The notes: generated by a model not told the origin, from the sequence alone. Counted from the first letter of the stretch, positions 26,706 through 35,999 are shown. The stretch is 64,000 bases of DNA from Dechloromonas sp. Dech2017 (GCA_009469585.1 SSXW01000021.1:1-64000), one strand, 5' to 3'. Program-made: numbers and translations.

Positions 26706-28499
26706 TTACTTCTTGCGCGGCGGCGGAACGTCCGTGCACGTGCCGTGGGCGACTTCGGCGGCCATGCCGACCGTTTCGCCCAGGGTCGGGTGCGGGTGGA
26801 TGGTCTTGCCGATGTCGACCGAATCGCAGCCCATCTCGATGGCCAGGCAGACTTCGCCGATCATGTCGCCGGCCGACGGGCCGACGATGGCGCCGCCGAT
26901 GACGCGGTGCGTTTCGGCATCGAAGATCAGCTTGGTGAAGCCGTAGTCGGCGCCGTTGGCGATGGCGCGGCCGGAGGCGGCCCACGGGAACTTGGCGGTC
27001 TCGACCTTGCGGCCTTCCTGCTTGGCCTGTTCCTCGGTATAGCCGACCCAGGCCACTTCCGGATGGGTGTAGGCAACGCCGGGGATGACCTGGGCGTCGA
27101 AGGCGGCCTTGTGGCCGGCGGCGACTTCGGCCGCGACGTGGGCTTCATGGACCGCCTTGTGGGCCAGCATGGGCTGGCCGACGAGGTCGCCGATGGCGAA
27201 GATGTGCGGCACGTTGGTCCGCATCTGGGCATCGACGTTGATGAAGCCGCGGTCGGTGACGATGACACCCGCCTTGTCGGCGCCGATCTTCTTGCCGTTC
27301 GGCGCGCGGCCGGCGGCTTGCAGAATCATGTCGTACTTGACCGGTTCAGGCGACACGCCTTCGCCTTCGAAGGTGACGTAGAGGCCGTCGTCCTTGGCGT
27401 CGACGGCGACCGTCTTGGTCTTCAGCATGATTTTGTCGAAGCGTTTGGCGTTCTGCTTTTCCCAGACCTTGACGGCGTCGCGGTCGGGGCCTTGCATCAG
27501 GCCGTCCATCATTTCCACGACATCGACACGGGAGCCCAGGGTGGAATAGACGGTGGCCATTTCCAGGCCGATGATGCCGCCGCCGATGACCAGCATCTTC
27601 TCCGGCACGAAGCGCAGTTCGAGCGCCCCGGTCGAATCGACGATGCGCGGGTCGCGCGGGATGAAGGGCAGATGCACGGCGGCCGAACCGGCGGCGATGA
27701 TGCACTTCTGGAATTTGATGACCTTCTTGCTGCCGGTCTTGTCCTGGCCAGTACCGTCGGTAACTTCGACCTCGATGTGATGCGGGTCGAGGAAGGAGCC
27801 GTAGCCGCGCACGATGTCGACCTTGCGGCCCTTGGCCATGCCGGCCAGACCACCGGTCAGCTTGCCGACGACCTTGTCCTTGTGGGCGCGCAGCTTGTCG
27901 ATATCGACGGTCGGCGCCGCGAAGGTGACGCCGAGATCAGAGGCGTGCTGGGCTTCTTCCATGACTGCGGCGACGTGCAGCAAGGCTTTGGACGGGATGC
28001 AGCCGACGTTCAGGCAGACGCCGCCGAGCGTTGCGTAACGCTCGACAATGACCGTCTTCATGCCGAGGTCGGCCGAGCGGAAGGCTGCCGAGTAACCGCC
28101 GGGGCCGGCGCCGAGCACGAGCATTTCGCACTCGAGATCGGCCGTGCCGCCGTGGCTGGCCGCGGTTGGCGCGGCAACCGCGGCGGCCGCAGGGGCAGCT
28201 TCCGGTTTTGGCGCGTTTTCCGGGTTGACCGCGACCGAAGGGAGTGCAGAGCCAGCAGCGACACCGGCTTCGACCTTGATCAGCAGAACACCTTCGCTGA
28301 CCTTGGAGCCGAGCTGGACCAGCACTTCCTTGACCGTGCCGGCGACGGTGGAGGGAACATCCATCGTCGCCTTGTCGGATTCAAGCGTGCAGATGGCGTC
28401 GTCGACCTTGATGCTGTCGCCCACCTTGACGAACAGGTCGATGACCGGCACGTCGGAGAAATCGCCAATATCCGGGACTTTGACTTCTACGAGACTCAT
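26706..28499 (-). CDS. lpd: Dihydrolipoyl dehydrogenase (E3) with N-terminal lipoyl domain
   Basis: The 597-residue protein starts with a lipoyl domain (lipoyl Lys in ESDKATMDVPS near 44). An Ala/Pro-rich linker follows, then a full flavoprotein disulfide reductase with LGAGPGGYSAAFRSAD, the redox cysteines in GGVCLNVGCIPSK and a C-terminal HPHPTLGE. E3 reoxidises dihydrolipoamide with NAD. The fused lipoyl domain is known in betaproteobacterial pyruvate dehydrogenase E3. It is the third gene of the aceE-aceF-lpd operon, 15 bp after aceF. Confidence 0.95.
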   Translation of the reverse strand: MSLVEVKVPDIGDFSDVPVIDLFVKVGDSIKVDDAICTLESDKATMDVPSTVAGTVKEVLVQLGSKVSEGVLLIKVEAGVAAGSALPSVAVNPENAPKPEAAPAAAAVAAPTAASHGGTADLECEMLVLGAGPGGYSAAFRSADLGMKTVIVERYATLGGVCLNVGCIPSKALLHVAAVMEEAQHASDLGVTFAAPTVDIDKLRAHKDKVVGKLTGGLAGMAKGRKVDIVRGYGSFLDPHHIEVEVTDGTGQDKTGSKKVIKFQKCIIAAGSAAVHLPFIPRDPRIVDSTGALELRFVPEKMLVIGGGIIGLEMATVYSTLGSRVDVVEMMDGLMQGPDRDAVKVWEKQNAKRFDKIMLKTKTVAVDAKDDGLYVTFEGEGVSPEPVKYDMILQAAGRAPNGKKIGADKAGVIVTDRGFINVDAQMRTNVPHIFAIGDLVGQPMLAHKAVHEAHVAAEVAAGHKAAFDAQVIPGVAYTHPEVAWVGYTEEQAKQEGRKVETAKFPWAASGRAIANGADYGFTKLIFDAETHRVIGGAIVGPSAGDMIGEVCLAIEMGCDSVDIGKTIHPHPTLGETVGMAAEVAHGTCTDVPPPRKK

Positions 28500-28514
28500 G
28501 TCGCTCTCCCCGGA

Positions 28515-30152
28515 TTACAGCGCAACGCGGCGGAAATCCGCCAGCAGCTGAGCGATATAGACGTTGAAGCGGGTGGCCAGCGCGCCGTCGATGACGCGGT
28601 GGTCGGCAGTCAGCGACAGCGGCAGGGTGAGGCGCGGCACGAATTGCTTGCCGTCCCAGACCGGCTTCAGCGCCGACTTATTGACGCCGAGGATGGCGAC
28701 TTCCGGCGCATTGACGATGGGCGCGAAGTAGGTGCCGCCGATGCCGCCCAGGCTGGAAATGGTGAAGCAGGCACCGGACATGTCGGCCGGCTTCAGCTTG
28801 CCGTCGCGCGCCTGCTTGGCCAGATCGCCGGATTCCTGCGCCAGTTCGAAGACCGACTTCTTGTCGGCGTTCTTGACCACCGGTACGACCAGGCCGTTCG
28901 GCGTGTCGGCCGCGAAACCGATGTTGAAATACTTCTTCAGCACCAGGTTGTCGCCATCGAGCGAGGCGTTGAATTCCGGATACTTCTGCAAGGCCTTGAC
29001 GCAGGCCTTCATCAGGAAAGCCAGCATGGTCAGCTTGGCGCCGCCGCCCTTCTCGTTTTCCTTGTTCAGCTGCACGCGGAAGGCTTCGAGGTCGGTGATG
29101 TCGGCATCCTCGTGATAGGTAACCGCCGGGATCATCACCCAGTTGCGCGACAGGTTCTGGCCGGAAATCTTCTTGATGCGCGACAGCGGCTTGGTTTCGA
29201 TTTCGCCGAACTTGGAGAAATCGACCTTCGGCCACGGCAACAGATCGAGCGTGCCACCGCCGGTGACCCCGCCGCCGGCGGAGGCGACCGGGCCGGAAAT
29301 GGCGCCGGACATCACGCCCTTGACATACTTGGTCAGGTCTTCCTTCAGGATACGACCCTTCGGGCCCGTGGCGCTGACCTTGCTCAGATCGACACCCAGT
29401 TCGCGGGCATAGGCACGGACGGATGGCGAGGCATGGACCTTGGAGCCGACCGGCAAGGCAGGTGCCAATGCGGCGGGGGCGGCAGCCGGGGCAGCGGCGG
29501 GCGCTGCGGCTGGAGCCGGAGCAGCTACCGGCGCGGCAGCTTGCGGGGCTGAGGCGGCCACCGGGGCAGCAGCAGCGCCTGCGCCGGTTTCAACCTTGAT
29601 TAGCAGCGAACCTTCGCTGACCTTGGAGCCCAGCTGGACCAGTACTTCCTTGACGACACCGGCGACGGTGGAGGGCACATCCATCGTGGCCTTGTCGGAT
29701 TCCAGCGTGGCAATGGCGTCGTCGACCTTGATGCTGTCGCCGACCTTGACGAACAGGTCGATGACCGGCACGTCGGAGAAATCGCCGATATCGGGGACTT
29801 TCACTTCCACAACACCGCCACTGGCGGCGGGTGCGGCAGCCACCGGTGCGGCGGCAGCGGGCGCCGGAGCAGGGGCAGCGGCCGGGGCCGGCGCAGCTTC
29901 AGCACCGGCACCGCCAGCTTCGACCTTGATCAGCAGCGAGCCTTCGCTGACTTTGGAACCAAGCTGGATCAGCACTTCCTTGACGACGCCGGCCACAGTG
30001 CTCGGCACGTCCATGGTGGCCTTGTCGGATTCCAGCGTGGCGATGGCGTCGTCGACCTTGATGCTGTCGCCGACCTTGACGAACAGGTCGATGACCGGGA
30101 CGTCGGAAAAGTCGCCGATATCCGGGACTTTGACTTCGATGATTTGGCTCAT
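28515..30152 (-). CDS. aceF: Pyruvate dehydrogenase E2, dihydrolipoamide acetyltransferase
   Basis: The 545-residue protein has two nearly identical lipoyl domains (each with ESDKATMDVPS, centred near 44 and 158) separated by Ala/Pro linkers. It also has an E3-binding domain (PSVRAYARELGVDLSKV, about 250) and a catalytic domain ending with the active-site motif DHRVIDGA. It transfers the acetyl group to CoA. The near-identity of the two lipoyl domains and the one in lpd at DNA level points to recent duplication or gene conversion. Confidence 0.95.
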   Translation of the reverse strand: MSQIIEVKVPDIGDFSDVPVIDLFVKVGDSIKVDDAIATLESDKATMDVPSTVAGVVKEVLIQLGSKVSEGSLLIKVEAGGAGAEAAPAPAAAPAPAPAAAAPVAAAPAASGGVVEVKVPDIGDFSDVPVIDLFVKVGDSIKVDDAIATLESDKATMDVPSTVAGVVKEVLVQLGSKVSEGSLLIKVETGAGAAAAPVAASAPQAAAPVAAPAPAAAPAAAPAAAPAALAPALPVGSKVHASPSVRAYARELGVDLSKVSATGPKGRILKEDLTKYVKGVMSGAISGPVASAGGGVTGGGTLDLLPWPKVDFSKFGEIETKPLSRIKKISGQNLSRNWVMIPAVTYHEDADITDLEAFRVQLNKENEKGGGAKLTMLAFLMKACVKALQKYPEFNASLDGDNLVLKKYFNIGFAADTPNGLVVPVVKNADKKSVFELAQESGDLAKQARDGKLKPADMSGACFTISSLGGIGGTYFAPIVNAPEVAILGVNKSALKPVWDGKQFVPRLTLPLSLTADHRVIDGALATRFNVYIAQLLADFRRVAL

Positions 30153-30167
30153 GTCGTCTCTCCCCTC

Positions 30168-32843
30168 TTATACCGACATCGGATTCGGCTTGGCCGGATC
30201 CAGGTTGTACTTGACCAGCGCGGCAGCGACCTTCTCGCGGTCGATTTCGCCGTTGTCGGCCAGCGCCTTGAGGGCGGCCAGCGTCACCCAGTGACGATCG
30301 ACTTCGAAGAAATGACGCAGCTTTTCGCGGGTGTCGGAACGGCCGAAACCATCGGTGCCCAGCGTCACGTACGGTGCCTTGACGAAGGGACGGATCTGCT
30401 CGGAGAACAGGCGGATGTAGTCGGTGGCGGCAATGACCGGGCCCTTGGCGCCAGCCAGCTTTTCCTCGACGTGCGACAGCTTGGGCGCTTCCAGCGGATG
30501 CAGCAGGTTCCAGCGCTGGACGTCCTGGCCGTTGCGGGCCAGCTCGTTGAAGCTCGGACAACCCCACAGGTCGGCCTCGACGCCCCAGTCGTTCTTGAGC
30601 AGGTCGGCGGCGGCGATCACTTCGCGGAAGATGGTGCCGGAACCGAGCAGCTGGACGCGCGGGCCGGCCGATTCGCCACCCTTCTTGAAGGCATACATGC
30701 CCTTGATGATGTCGGCTTCGGCGCCGGCCGGCATTTCGGGATGCTCGTAGTTCTCGTTCATCACCGTCAGGTAATAGAAGACGTCTTCCTGCTCCTTGAA
30801 CATGCGGCGCATGCCGTCCTGGGTGACGACGGCGACTTCGTACTGGAAGGTCGGGTCGTAGGAAACGCAGTTGGGGATCAGGTTGGACAGGATCAGGCTG
30901 TGGCCGTCTTCATGCTGCAGGCCTTCGCCGTTCAGCGTCGTGCGGCCGGCGGTGCCGCCGATCAGGAAGCCGCGGGCGCGCTGGTCACCGGCGGCCCAGC
31001 AGAGGTCCATGACGCGCTGCAGGCCGAACATCGAGTAGCAGATGTAGAACGGAATGGTCTGGACGTTATGCACCGAGTACGAGGTGGCGGCGGCGATCCA
31101 GTCGCTCATCGCGCCGGATTCGTTGATGCCTTCCTGCAGCACCTGGCCGGTCTTCGACTCCTTGTAGAACATCAGCTGGTCGTGGTCTTCCGGCACGTAG
31201 TTCTGGCCTTCCTGGTTCCAGATGCCGACGGCGCGGAACATGCCTTCCATGCCGAAGGTGCGCGACTCGTCGGGAACGATGGGAACGACGTTCTTGCCGA
31301 CATTCTTGTCCTTCAACATCATGTTCATGATGCGGACGATGGCCATGGTCGTCGATAGTTCGCGGCCCTCGCCGGAAGCCTTCAACAGGGCGTCGAACTT
31401 GTCGAGGCCGGGGATGTCGAGCGGGTCGGCCTTGCGGCGGCGCTGCGGCAGGAAGCCGCCGAGATCCATCCGGCGCTGCAGCATATATTTGTATTCAGCC
31501 GAATCCTCAGCGAACTTCAGGTAGGGCAGTTCGGCCAGCTTGTCGTCGGGCACCGGCAGGGCGAAGCGGTCGCGGAAGCGGCCGATCTGCTCGACGTCCA
31601 TCTTCTTCTGCTGGTGCGAGGTGTTCATCGCCTCGCCGGCCTGGCCCATGCCGAAGCCCTTGATGGTCTTGGCCAGGATCAGCGTCGGCGCGCCCTTGTG
31701 GGTGACGGCGGCGTTGTAGGCGGCGAAGATCTTGAAAATGTCGTGGCCGCCGCGGTTCAGTTGCCAGACTTCATCGTCGGTCCAGTCGGCGACCAGCGCC
31801 TTGAGTTCCGGCGTGTTGAAGAAATTCTCGCGGACGTAGGCGCCGTTCTTGGCCTTGAAGGTCTGGTACTCGCCGTCGCACAGTTCCATCATGCGCTTCT
31901 TGAGAATACCGGCCTTGTCGCGCTGGAAGAGCGCATCCCAGTGGGTGCCCCAGATCAGCTTGATGACGTTCCAGCCGGCACCGCGGAATTCCGATTCGAG
32001 TTCCTGGATGATCTTGCCGTTGCCGCGCACCGGGCCATCCAGGCGCTGCAGGTTGCAGTTGATGACGAAGATCAGGTTGTCCAGCTTTTCACGGCCGGCC
32101 ATGCCGATGGCGCCGAGCGACTCGACTTCGTCGGTCTCGCCGTCGCCGAGGAAAGCCCACACCTTGCGGTCGCCGGCCTTGGCCAGGCCGCGCGAGTCGA
32201 GGTACTTCATGAAGCGGGCCTGGTAGATGGCCTGGATCGGGCCAAGGCCCATGGAAACGGTCGGGAACTGCCAGAAGTCGGGCATCAGCCACGGGTGCGG
32301 GTAGGAGGAGATGCCCTTGCCGCCGGTTTCCTGGCGGAAGTTGTCCATCTGCTCCTCGGTCAAACGGCCGAGCATGAAGGCGCGCGAATAAACGCCGGGC
32401 ACCGAGTGGCCCTGGAAGAAGATCAGGTCGCCGCCGGACGGGTCGTTGATGCTGCGCCAGAAATGCGAAAAGCCGACGTCGTACAGTGCGGCGGCGGAGG
32501 CGAAGGAGGCGATGTGGCCGCCAACGTTGGTCTCCTTGTTGGCGCGCACGACCATGGCCATGGCGTTCCAGCGGATGTAGGAGTGGATCTTGATTTCCAT
32601 GTCGGCGTTGCCCGGGTACTTGGGCTGCTGGTCGGCCGGAATGGTGTTGATGTAGGCGGTGTTCGCCGAGTAGGGGATGTCGATCCCGTCCTCGCGGGCC
32701 TGGCCGATCAGCGTTTCGATCAGGTAGTGGGCGCGGGTCGGGCCTTCCTGGGCGATCACGCCTTCGAGGGCTTCGGTCCACTCCTTGGTTTCCTGCGGAT
32801 CGATGTCGGCGGATTCAGGCAGGGCGTTTGGCTGATTGGCCAT
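30168..32843 (-). CDS. aceE: Pyruvate dehydrogenase E1 (homodimeric)
   Basis: The 891-residue protein matches homodimeric AceE: HIASFASAAALYDVGFSHFW, the thiamine diphosphate-binding region GDGETDEVESLGAI with the GDG start, and a long C-terminal half with TDGFGRSDTREKLRHFFE. It decarboxylates pyruvate and passes the acetyl group to E2. It is first in the operon, with a GGAGACAAACC ribosome-binding region before the ATG. The 185 bp upstream to 33028 probably hold the promoter, but I cannot point to it. Confidence 0.96.
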   Translation of the reverse strand: MANQPNALPESADIDPQETKEWTEALEGVIAQEGPTRAHYLIETLIGQAREDGIDIPYSANTAYINTIPADQQPKYPGNADMEIKIHSYIRWNAMAMVVRANKETNVGGHIASFASAAALYDVGFSHFWRSINDPSGGDLIFFQGHSVPGVYSRAFMLGRLTEEQMDNFRQETGGKGISSYPHPWLMPDFWQFPTVSMGLGPIQAIYQARFMKYLDSRGLAKAGDRKVWAFLGDGETDEVESLGAIGMAGREKLDNLIFVINCNLQRLDGPVRGNGKIIQELESEFRGAGWNVIKLIWGTHWDALFQRDKAGILKKRMMELCDGEYQTFKAKNGAYVRENFFNTPELKALVADWTDDEVWQLNRGGHDIFKIFAAYNAAVTHKGAPTLILAKTIKGFGMGQAGEAMNTSHQQKKMDVEQIGRFRDRFALPVPDDKLAELPYLKFAEDSAEYKYMLQRRMDLGGFLPQRRRKADPLDIPGLDKFDALLKASGEGRELSTTMAIVRIMNMMLKDKNVGKNVVPIVPDESRTFGMEGMFRAVGIWNQEGQNYVPEDHDQLMFYKESKTGQVLQEGINESGAMSDWIAAATSYSVHNVQTIPFYICYSMFGLQRVMDLCWAAGDQRARGFLIGGTAGRTTLNGEGLQHEDGHSLILSNLIPNCVSYDPTFQYEVAVVTQDGMRRMFKEQEDVFYYLTVMNENYEHPEMPAGAEADIIKGMYAFKKGGESAGPRVQLLGSGTIFREVIAAADLLKNDWGVEADLWGCPSFNELARNGQDVQRWNLLHPLEAPKLSHVEEKLAGAKGPVIAATDYIRLFSEQIRPFVKAPYVTLGTDGFGRSDTREKLRHFFEVDRHWVTLAALKALADNGEIDREKVAAALVKYNLDPAKPNPMSV

Positions 32844-33028
32844 GGTTTGTCTCCTAAGTTGGTTTTCATCCTGTTTTGCCTGGTGAGCAAAACAACTGTA
32901 ACTCCTAATGGGGACGCGAGCGAACCCGTACTTTCCCTAATTCGTGTTCCGCATTGTAAAAACAAAATTCGTATTGTGCAACACGGGTAAACGCGTACTG
33001 CCGGTTTTTTCAATGCGAGCGGGGTTTT

Positions 33029-33325
33029 CTAGAGGCTGGCCCAGCGGGCCAGCGTGCTGCCGAAGAAGGCGGTGGCGACCAGGGCGAGCGGCGCCAGGGC
33101 GATGAAGATGCCAAGCAGGCGGGCGATGAAGGGGTGGGCGACGGACGACTCAATGAAGCAGCGGGCGACCAGGGCGCCCTTCAGCCAGAGCATGGCGGCG
33201 ACCACCAGCGGCAGCCAGCGCAGGTCGCGGGCCCACTCGCTGAGGGCCAGCCCGACGAGGGTGAGGGCGACCAGCCCCAGCCATGCTGCGGTCAACCGGG
33301 AAAAATGGTCGATTTTCGAATCCAT
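33029..33325 (-). CDS. Small membrane protein, NorF / cytochrome oxidase subunit IV-like
   Basis: The 98-residue protein has three predicted membrane helices (about 14-29, 35-52 and 70-92) and the short three-helix layout of NorF and COX4_pro proteins. Its stop-to-start position directly after the NorE-like gene (2-bp gap) supports the pair. The first 14 residues (MDSKIDHFSRLTAA) are encoded by a copy of the dispersed repeat, so the N-terminus appears to have been recruited from repeat DNA. A downstream start is possible. Confidence 0.7.
   Translation of the reverse strand: MDSKIDHFSRLTAAWLGLVALTLVGLALSEWARDLRWLPLVVAAMLWLKGALVARCFIESSVAHPFIARLLGIFIALAPLALVATAFFGSTLARWASL
33285..33325 (+). 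repeat. Dispersed repeat, copy 5, overlapping a coding start
   Basis: GCTGCGGTCAACCGGG, AAAAATGGTCGATTTTCG and AATCC match the other copies. The plus-strand repeat covers the first codons of the minus-strand NorF-like gene. Confidence 0.75.
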
Positions 33326-33327
33326 GC

Positions 33328-33924
33328 TCAGGCCAGCACGTAGAACAGCGGGAAGATGACCAGCCAGATGATGTCGGTGGCGTGCCAGTAGCTGGCCAGC
33401 GCCTCCAGCCCGGCGTAGTCGTCGGCGCTGTAGCCGTTGCAGAGCAGTCGGGCAAGCACCCAGAGAATGCCGAGGATGCCCCAGGTGGCATGCACCAGGT
33501 GGTTGAAGGTCAGGTAGTAATAGACCGTGAAGAAGATGCCCGATTCGCCGTTGATGCCGTGCGCCAGGTTCCAGTCGATTTCAAGCACTTTGGCGATCGG
33601 GTAGCCGAGGGCGACGACCAGTCCGGCGACCAGCCAGTTCACGGCGCTGCGCTGGCGGCCGTGGCGGATGGCGTTGACCGAGCAGGCGATTAGGTAGCTG
33701 CTGGTCACCATGAGCAGCGTGATGCTGGTGCCGGCAAGCACCGACAGCCGTTGCGCCCCGGCCTGGAAGGCCTCGGGGAAATGGGCGCGGGCGATGAAAT
33801 AGACGGCGAAGAGCACGGCGAATTCGACGAATTCGCAGGTAATGCCGACCCACATGCCCTTGTTGCCGGGGATGCGCCCGGCCCGGGGCGGGGCGGTGTC
33901 GAGGTCGAGGCTGGCGGCGGTCAT
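33328..33924 (-). CDS. NorE-like / cytochrome c oxidase subunit III family protein
   Basis: The 198-residue protein has five predicted membrane helices and the short form of haem-copper oxidase subunit III seen in NorE, with GNKGMWVGITCEFVEFAVLF near the start, NHLVHATWGILGILWV and YWHATDIIWLVIFPLF at the end. NorE/NorF modulate nitric oxide reductase in denitrifiers. No norCB genes are near, so the partner oxidase or reductase is elsewhere. The start gives the usual charged N-terminus. Confidence 0.82.
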   Translation of the reverse strand: MTAASLDLDTAPPRAGRIPGNKGMWVGITCEFVEFAVLFAVYFIARAHFPEAFQAGAQRLSVLAGTSITLLMVTSSYLIACSVNAIRHGRQRSAVNWLVAGLVVALGYPIAKVLEIDWNLAHGINGESGIFFTVYYYLTFNHLVHATWGILGILWVLARLLCNGYSADDYAGLEALASYWHATDIIWLVIFPLFYVLA

Positions 33925-34042
33925 GGCGGTCGGTGACTGGGGTAGCTTGCATTGTTCGCGGTCGGTCGCTGGCCGGCCTTGATGTCGGTCAATGGCGATC
34001 CCGTCCGTGGCGGGCTGGCCCGAGGCAGGCCGGGCAGATTCT

Positions 34043-34050
34043 GATAAAAT
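34043..34050 (+). promoter_or_regulatory. Probable -10 element of the folD operon
   Basis: GATAAAAT preceded by T reads as an extended -10 (TGATAAAAT without a clear -35). Transcription would begin near 34057. Confidence 0.5.
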
Positions 34051-34063
34051 CCTGAAAGTTCAA

Positions 34064-34096
34064 GGGAAAGGCGGCGCCTTTCCCCTTTTCTTTTTC
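34064..34096 (+). terminator. Terminator-like hairpin in the folD leader
   Basis: Arms GGGAAAGGC and GCCTTTCCC around GGC are followed by CTTTTCTTTTT. It lies between the likely promoter and the start codon of folD, with no upstream plus-strand gene to end, so an attenuation role is possible. Confidence 0.6.
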
Positions 34097-34097
34097 G

Positions 34098-34964
34098 ATG
34101 GATGCGACGATGACGGCACAAATTATCGACGGCAAGGCGCTGGCAGACGAACTGCGCCAAAGCTTCAAGGCCCGCGTGGAGGCGCTGGCCGCCAAGGGCC
34201 ACCGGCCCGGCCTGGTGGTCATTCTGGTCGGGGCCGACCCGGCTTCCGAGGTCTATGTCCGCAACAAGGTCAATGGCTGCCTGGCCATCGGCATGCACTC
34301 CGAGAAGATCACCTACGAGGCGACCGTCGACCAGGAAACCGTGCTGGCCAAGATCGCCGAACTGAACGCCGATCCCAACATCCACGGCATTCTGGTCCAG
34401 TTGCCGCTGCCCAGGCATTTCGACGAGGAAAAGGTGCTCGAAGCCATCGCCGCCGACAAGGACGTGGATGGCTTTCACGCCGAGAACGTCGGCGCGCTGG
34501 CCCAGGGCAACCCGCGCTTCATCCCGTGCACCCCGTATGGCGTGATGAAGATGTTCGAAAAAGGCGGCGTCGACCTGACCGGCCAGGAAGCCGTGGTCAT
34601 CGGCCGTTCGAACATCGTCGGCAAGCCGATGGCGCTGCTGCTGATCAACGCCGGGGCGACCGTCACCGTCTGCAACTCGCGCACCCGTGACCTGAAGTTC
34701 CACACCCGCCGCGCCGACATCCTGGTTGCCGCCATCGGCAAGCCGAAATTCGTCACCGCCGACATGGTCAAGCCGGGCGCCGTCGTTATCGACGTCGGCA
34801 TCAACCGTCTGCCGGATGGCAAGCTGTGCGGCGACGTCGATTTCGCCGGCTGTCTTGAAGTGGCCGGCCAGATTACCCCGGTGCCGGGCGGCGTCGGCCC
34901 GATGACCATCACCATGCTGCTTGCCAACACCATTGAAGCCGCCGAACGAAAGGCCGGACTATGA
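34098..34964 (+). CDS. folD: Methylenetetrahydrofolate dehydrogenase / cyclohydrolase
   Basis: The 288-residue protein shows the FolD signatures: [36 protein letters not shown], the NADP site [17 protein letters not shown] and [11 protein letters not shown]. It interconverts one-carbon tetrahydrofolates. ATG at 34098 or 34110 are both possible; the second gives the usual MTAQIIDGK. The stop overlaps the purE start (ATGA), linking folate and purine synthesis in one operon. Confidence 0.96.
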   Translation: MDATMTAQIIDGKALADELRQSFKARVEALAAKGHRPGLVVILVGADPASEVYVRNKVNGCLAIGMHSEKITYEATVDQETVLAKIAELNADPNIHGILVQLPLPRHFDEEKVLEAIAADKDVDGFHAENVGALAQGNPRFIPCTPYGVMKMFEKGGVDLTGQEAVVIGRSNIVGKPMALLLINAGATVTVCNSRTRDLKFHTRRADILVAAIGKPKFVTADMVKPGAVVIDVGINRLPDGKLCGDVDFAGCLEVAGQITPVPGGVGPMTITMLLANTIEAAERKAGL

Positions 34965-35461
34965 ACGCTGTGCATCAACCCGTGGTCGGCGTCGTCATGG
35001 GCTCCGACTCCGACTGGCCGACCATGCAGGCCGCCGCCGTCATCCTCAAGGATTTCGGCGTGCCCTTCGAGGCCCGCGTCGTTTCCGCCCACCGCACCCC
35101 CGACCTGCTGTTCGACTACGCCGCCATGGCCGGCGAGCGCGGCATCAAGGCGATCATCGCCGGCGCCGGGGGCGCCGCCCACCTGCCAGGCATGCTGGCC
35201 GCCAAGACGACGGTGCCGGTGCTCGGCGTGCCGGTTCAGTCGAAGGCGCTGTCCGGCGTCGATTCGCTGCATTCCATCGTCCAGATGCCGAAGGGGATCC
35301 CGGTCGCCACCTTTGCCATCGGCGAGGCCGGCGCCGCCAACGCCGCGCTGTTCGCCGTCGCCATGCTGGCCAACGACAACCCGGCGCTCAACGCCAAGCT
35401 GCAGGCCTTCCGCCAGGCCCAGACCGACAAGGTGCTGGGCATGAAGCTGCCGGAAGTGTGA
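34961..35461 (+). CDS. purE: N5-carboxyaminoimidazole ribonucleotide mutase
   Basis: The 166-residue protein has the class I PurE motifs [26 protein letters not shown] and [11 protein letters not shown]. It moves the carboxyl group from N5-CAIR to CAIR in purine synthesis, working with PurK. It overlaps folD by 4 bp. Between purE and purK an ORF6N gene is inserted. Confidence 0.96.
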   Translation: MNAVHQPVVGVVMGSDSDWPTMQAAAVILKDFGVPFEARVVSAHRTPDLLFDYAAMAGERGIKAIIAGAGGAAHLPGMLAAKTTVPVLGVPVQSKALSGVDSLHSIVQMPKGIPVATFAIGEAGAANAALFAVAMLANDNPALNAKLQAFRQAQTDKVLGMKLPEV

Positions 35462-35465
35462 TTCG

Positions 35466-35999
35466 GTGAGCGAGTTTCCGGTTCGTGTCGACGTGCAGCA
35501 ACGCATTCTGCTGCTGCGGGGCGAGCGCGTGTTGATCGACAGCGACCTGGCCGGCCTCTATGGCGTGACGACCAAGCGCTTCAACGAGCAGGTCAAGCGC
35601 AACCTTGAACGCTTCCCGGTCGATTTCATGTTTCAACTGACTGTGGAAGAAAAAGCCGAGGTGGTCGCAAAATGCGACCACCTCGCCAGGCTCAAATTTT
35701 CCCCGCATCTGCCGCGTGTCTTTACCGAACACGGCGCCATCATGGCGGCCAGTGTGTTGAACAGCCCACGGGCCGTCGAAATGAGCGTTTTCGTCGTGCG
35801 TGCCTTCGTCCGCCTGCGCCAGATGCTGGTCGAACATTCGAAACTGGCCGCACGCCTCGACGAACTGGAAGCGCGCGTCGCCAGCCACGACAACAGCTTG
35901 TCCACCCTGGTGGCGACCATCCGGCAGATGGCAACGCCACCGGCAAATCCCTCGCGCCAGATCGGCTTCGTCGTCGATCCCAAGGAGAAAAAACAATGA
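35466..35999 (+). CDS. ORF6N-domain protein inserted in the purine operon
   Basis: The 177-residue protein has an ORF6N domain at its N-terminus: ILLLRGERVLIDSDLAGLYG, VTTKRFNEQVKRNLERFP and FMFQLTVEE. It includes FTEHGAIMAASVLNS and ends in a coiled helix (about 120-150). These domains are common in phage and mobile-element DNA-binding proteins. It starts with GTG 4 bp after purE and overlaps the purK start by 4 bp, so it is translated within the operon. The role is unknown; the family is also found as a lone chromosomal protein. Confidence 0.88.
   Translation: MSEFPVRVDVQQRILLLRGERVLIDSDLAGLYGVTTKRFNEQVKRNLERFPVDFMFQLTVEEKAEVVAKCDHLARLKFSPHLPRVFTEHGAIMAASVLNSPRAVEMSVFVVRAFVRLRQMLVEHSKLAARLDELEARVASHDNSLSTLVATIRQMATPPANPSRQIGFVVDPKEKKQ

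Noticed and set aside
26745..29552. A 935-codon plus-strand open frame
   Set aside because: It is the antisense shadow of lpd and aceF in GC-rich DNA. The minus-strand frames have clear family motifs and ribosome-binding sites; this one has neither.
31614..32990. A 458-codon plus-strand frame
   Set aside because: Shadow of aceE on the opposite strand, with no recognisable motif.
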